Below, piece by piece: positions 62,601 through 64,000 of a DNA stretch of 64,000 nt (position 1 is the first letter of the stretch; each line of letters opens with the position of its first letter). The stretch is from Xiphophorus maculatus (lineage: Eukaryota > Chordata > Actinopteri > Cyprinodontiformes > Poeciliidae): contig NC_036443.1 of NCBI RefSeq assembly GCF_002775205.1, positions 20,555,266 through 20,619,265 on the forward strand. Direction: 5' to 3'. Both the position numbers and the translations under genes were made by a program. The notes under the pieces are model-generated. The model was given only the letters and a program-made list of their open reading frames with translations. It had not been told where the DNA came from and did not search any database.

Positions 62601-62775
62601 CAGAAATAGACCAATTAGGTGTAATTTTAAAGCTTAAGTTGATCATGTCGGTTAATTCGGTTACCTGGCCGCAGAGTAGTTCAGGTGTGTCCTTTTCCTG
62701 CGCGCCTGCTGACAGGAGCTGCCACACAATGAGCACAGCCACAACATGCGCTCCCATGCGCAGAAAGGGAGTCAT
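48732..62775 (-). CDS. il17rc: Interleukin-17 receptor C, fifteen coding exons, complete
   Basis: Type I membrane co-receptor for IL-17A/F-type cytokines, signalling through a cytoplasmic SEFIR domain. Exons (minus): 62775-62665, 59956-59929, 59833-59711, 59395-59336, 57694-57597, 54098-53993, 53017-52890, 52806-52744, 52665-52608, 52504-52281, 51881-51834, 51722-51671, 50865-50770, 50686-50648, 49513-48732; 2016 nt, 671 aa. It has a signal peptide ([20 protein letters not shown]), an ectodomain to about residue 370 with Cys pairs and N-glycosylation sites ([12 protein letters not shown]), an acidic [10 protein letters not shown] loop, and a membrane helix at about 372-394 ([20 protein letters not shown]). 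The last exon holds [59 protein letters not shown], close to human IL17RC (DLWSRRELSAQGPVAW). IL17RE is the nearest alternative, but SEFIR wording and adjacency to creld1 favour IL17RC. The ATG at 62775 is preferred because the upstream open frame begins only with GTG. Confidence 0.94.
49690..50545 (-). mobile_element. Degenerate Tc1/mariner copy, transposase sense on minus strand
   Basis: Lies in the last il17rc intron. The end near 49690-49770 (CCTTGAAAAACTGTTTCATA, TTTTGTCAC) and the opposite end near 50480-50530 (CAACTATGCGCTACTTTGTA, ACATAAAATTCAAATAAAAC) match inverted Tc1 ends. The interior is heavily eroded. Confidence 0.5.
50955..51260. mobile_element. Possible eroded Tc1-type fragment
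   Basis: TACAGTGAAAGTCAAATGTT (50954-50973) followed by TTTGACACTCGTACAAATC and TTACTGCTTCATTT resembles the ends of another fish Tc1 family, which begin like CAGTSGTGGTCAAAAGTTTTG. Similarity is weak. It sits in il17rc intron 12. Confidence 0.3.
53180..53258. repeat. Two adjacent perfect hairpins
   Basis: First stem: TTCATTATAACAATTG (53180-53195) with its exact complement at 53203-53218, loop 7. Second stem: AAAACTTTTTGCAT (53223-53236) with its exact complement at 53245-53258, loop 8. They are 4 bases apart, in il17rc intron 6. Confidence 0.65.
53355..53800 (-). mobile_element. Degenerate Tc1/mariner relic
   Basis: Lies in il17rc intron 6. ATCTCAACCAGATTTAAGTC (53479-53498), GACGTGGACTAATTGATGTG (53552-53571), CACTGTCGTGCTGCTTAA (53580-53597), AAGCAGAAAAGCACCCTACA and CCATCACACTACTGTCTCCA (about 53679-53718) follow a common teleost Tc1-like element read from its transposase antisense strand. 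Non-coding now. Confidence 0.55.
54099..57596 (-). other. il17rc intron 5 (3.5 kb)
   Basis: The largest intron of the gene. It is very AT-rich with runs of simple A/T sequence. Open frames of 60-87 residues appear on both strands, including 56353-56613 and 56731-56973, without recognisable domains. 56720-57150 is slightly less AT-rich and could be an old retroelement piece, but I cannot identify it. Confidence 0.45.
57695..59335 (-). other. il17rc intron 4 (1.6 kb)
   Basis: AT-rich intron with a (TA)n run at about 57947-57963. Near 58073-58113 it has a short inverted repeat built on GAGCCAGGAGG / CCTCTGGCTCCTGG. A block at 57770-57830 (GTCATTCACAATATTAGCAC) vaguely resembles a Tc1 end. Confidence 0.4.
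59503..59681. repeat. Compound (ACAG)n/(ATAG)n microsatellite
   Basis: About 179 bases of tetranucleotide repeat: pure ACAG units, an interrupted zone mixing ACAG and ATAG, then pure ATAG units. It lies 30 bases past the il17rc exon 3 donor (59711), in the intron before exon 4. The long minus-strand frame of alternating YLSI/CLSV units (59325-59843) is only this repeat translated. Confidence 0.97.
59957..62664 (-). other. il17rc intron 1 (2.7 kb)
   Basis: AT-rich first intron with poly-T and (TTTG)n stretches (about 60625-60645). Two direct copies of a roughly 45-base block (60293-60340 and 61241-61290; shared TTTCTTCTCTTA and GGTGGGTGTAA) lie about 950 bases apart. No gene. Confidence 0.45.
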
Positions 62776-63560
62776 ATTTTCCGCTCGAAGCCGACAGGGA
62801 CGTTTTAATCCTCTTTTTCCAGCTTCTCCTTGACCGTTTCGTCCATAGAGCACCACTATGCCTCAGCGGAACTATATTTCCAAGAAGAAAACAAGCTGCT
62901 AGGCTTGCTGTTGGATCCGCACACGTGAGCCGCCTGTACTAGGTTTCACTGCACAAATTGAATGACAGCCCCGGGACGTGGGCATGTCGCTGTTGAGCTA
63001 CCTGCTCAGATGCAACCTTGGAAAAGTTGTTGACTTCTCACAGAGCTTGACAGGTTTCTGACGAGAAATGGGCGGATCCAGTTGTGCAGGTTGTGACGTA
63101 AATCTGAGCAATTGCCACACAGGTGAAAGATTTATGTTTCAGGACATGGAAGGATTTGGGGTAAACAAGAGCTTTCTGGTAGTAAAAGTTTAAAGTTGTC
63201 AGAAGATCTCAGATTTAAATATTATGGAAATGAAAGGATTAACATATGAAATACCAGTATATATGGAGGAAACTCAATGTCTTAATTAATTGTTGTTAAT
63301 ATGCCTCTGTGAGATGGATATGTAAAACTTCTGCTAGGCATGCTTAAGGTAATGAATATGTTTATTAAGCAAGCCAAATTTACAGCTTGGTCTGCAGGGA
63401 ACAAATGCAAAAAGAGTTACCCCACCAAACTCTGGCTTTTTATAGGGTTGTAGGCAGCACACCCTTGGCTTCCCATATTTAACATGGTTATTATGTTTAA
63501 CCATTGCTTTTGTACATGGCTGGCTGGCTGGCTGGCTATTGGACTTTTTAAGGCATGTCT
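62776..63560. promoter_or_regulatory. il17rc upstream region
   Basis: GC-richer than its surroundings up to about 63120 and so the likely il17rc promoter and 5' UTR. There is no clear TATA box. Further upstream it becomes AT-rich and ends in a (GGCT)n run at 63517-63538. Confidence 0.4.
63517..63538. repeat. (GGCT)n microsatellite
   Basis: Five consecutive GGCT/TGGC units upstream of il17rc. Confidence 0.85.
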
Positions 63561-63589
63561 TTGCACTAAATTTTATTTTGGGATATTAG

Positions 63590-63720
63590 AGTAAAAGGGG
63601 GACTGAATACAAATAAATGACAAATTATTCAAATCTTTACTTGTAAAATGAAATCTGAATCTTGTATCATTATTCTTTCACTTCACAATTGTGTGAGACT
63701 TAAAATTTGAAGGCACCACT
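63590..63720 (+). mobile_element. Tc1/mariner terminal fragment
   Basis: AAGGGGGACTGAATACAAAT (63595-63614) then TTTCACTTCACAATTGTGTG (63676-63695) match the 3' end of the Tc1 family seen in the ift122 introns (post-transposase region). Only the end survives. Sequence after 63720 shows nothing recognisable. Confidence 0.55.
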
Positions 63721-64000
63721 TTTCCAAATAAAATTAATTTCTGTTAAAATTTTGTACCATTTTGTATAAATTACCCTTTTGTTTAGTTCCTAGGATCACA
63801 TTGCTGGTTGCAGACAGATAAAAATAGGATTCACTCCTCCACCAGAAAAATATTCAGTGTTTACTGACAGAATCAAAACAGAACCTTATTCCAGCATCAA
63901 TCATGAACTTCTTTTATTTATAGAAATCCTGTCAGTTTTTCTTTCTTTTTGATTATATGAATAAAGGAGTCAGTGGAAAATGTGCCTTGCTATCTCTTTA

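Noticed and set aside
62593..62856. Longer il17rc N-terminus beginning at 62856
   Set aside because: It starts with GTG, not ATG, and would hide the signal peptide that begins properly at the ATG at 62775.

Overview
This window is nuclear DNA from a ray-finned fish, most probably a teleost. Every recognisable gene is a vertebrate gene split into short exons with GT-AG introns. The introns are AT-rich and mostly short, and they are littered with decayed Tc1/mariner copies of the kind common in teleosts. I cannot name the species from the sequence alone.

Layout: 932-5603 (minus) is a complete five-exon rhodopsin, called exo-rhodopsin (exorh), with a CRX/OTX-like site and a TATA-like box just upstream. 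7425-33751 (minus) is ift122, complete in 29 coding exons (1180 aa). About 34.0-37.7 kb (plus) is mbd4, head to head with ift122 across a few hundred bases. 38553-39108 (plus) is a small gene for a roughly 100-residue basic coiled-coil protein that I could not name. 41310-44274 (minus) is creld1, ten coding exons (406 aa). 48732-62775 (minus) is il17rc, fifteen coding exons (671 aa). All exon joins were checked by reading phase. The summed coding lengths of exorh, ift122, creld1 and il17rc are multiples of three with no internal stop; the first exon of mbd4 and of the small gene remains uncertain.

The window joins two ancestral vertebrate blocks. rhodopsin-ift122-mbd4 matches the human chromosome 3q21-22 order (MBD4-IFT122-RHO), and il17rc-creld1 matches human 3p25 (IL17RC-CRELD1, same order and strand). 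The rhodopsin here keeps the four ancestral RHO introns at the ancestral locus. In teleosts that copy is the extra-ocular (pineal) opsin, while the retinal rho is an intronless retrocopy elsewhere.

Functional themes: exorh and ift122 both concern ciliary photoreceptors (an opsin bearing a C-terminal VxPx ciliary targeting motif, and an IFT-A subunit needed for ciliary membrane-protein traffic). mbd4 repairs deaminated methyl-CpG. creld1 is an ER EGF/furin-like repeat protein. il17rc is a cytokine co-receptor with a SEFIR domain. The rest is intron and intergenic sequence with about ten Tc1-like relics, one LINE tail, one hAT-like MITE, several perfect hairpins and a large tetranucleotide microsatellite. 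I saw no prokaryotic system, CRISPR array, tRNA or rRNA gene.
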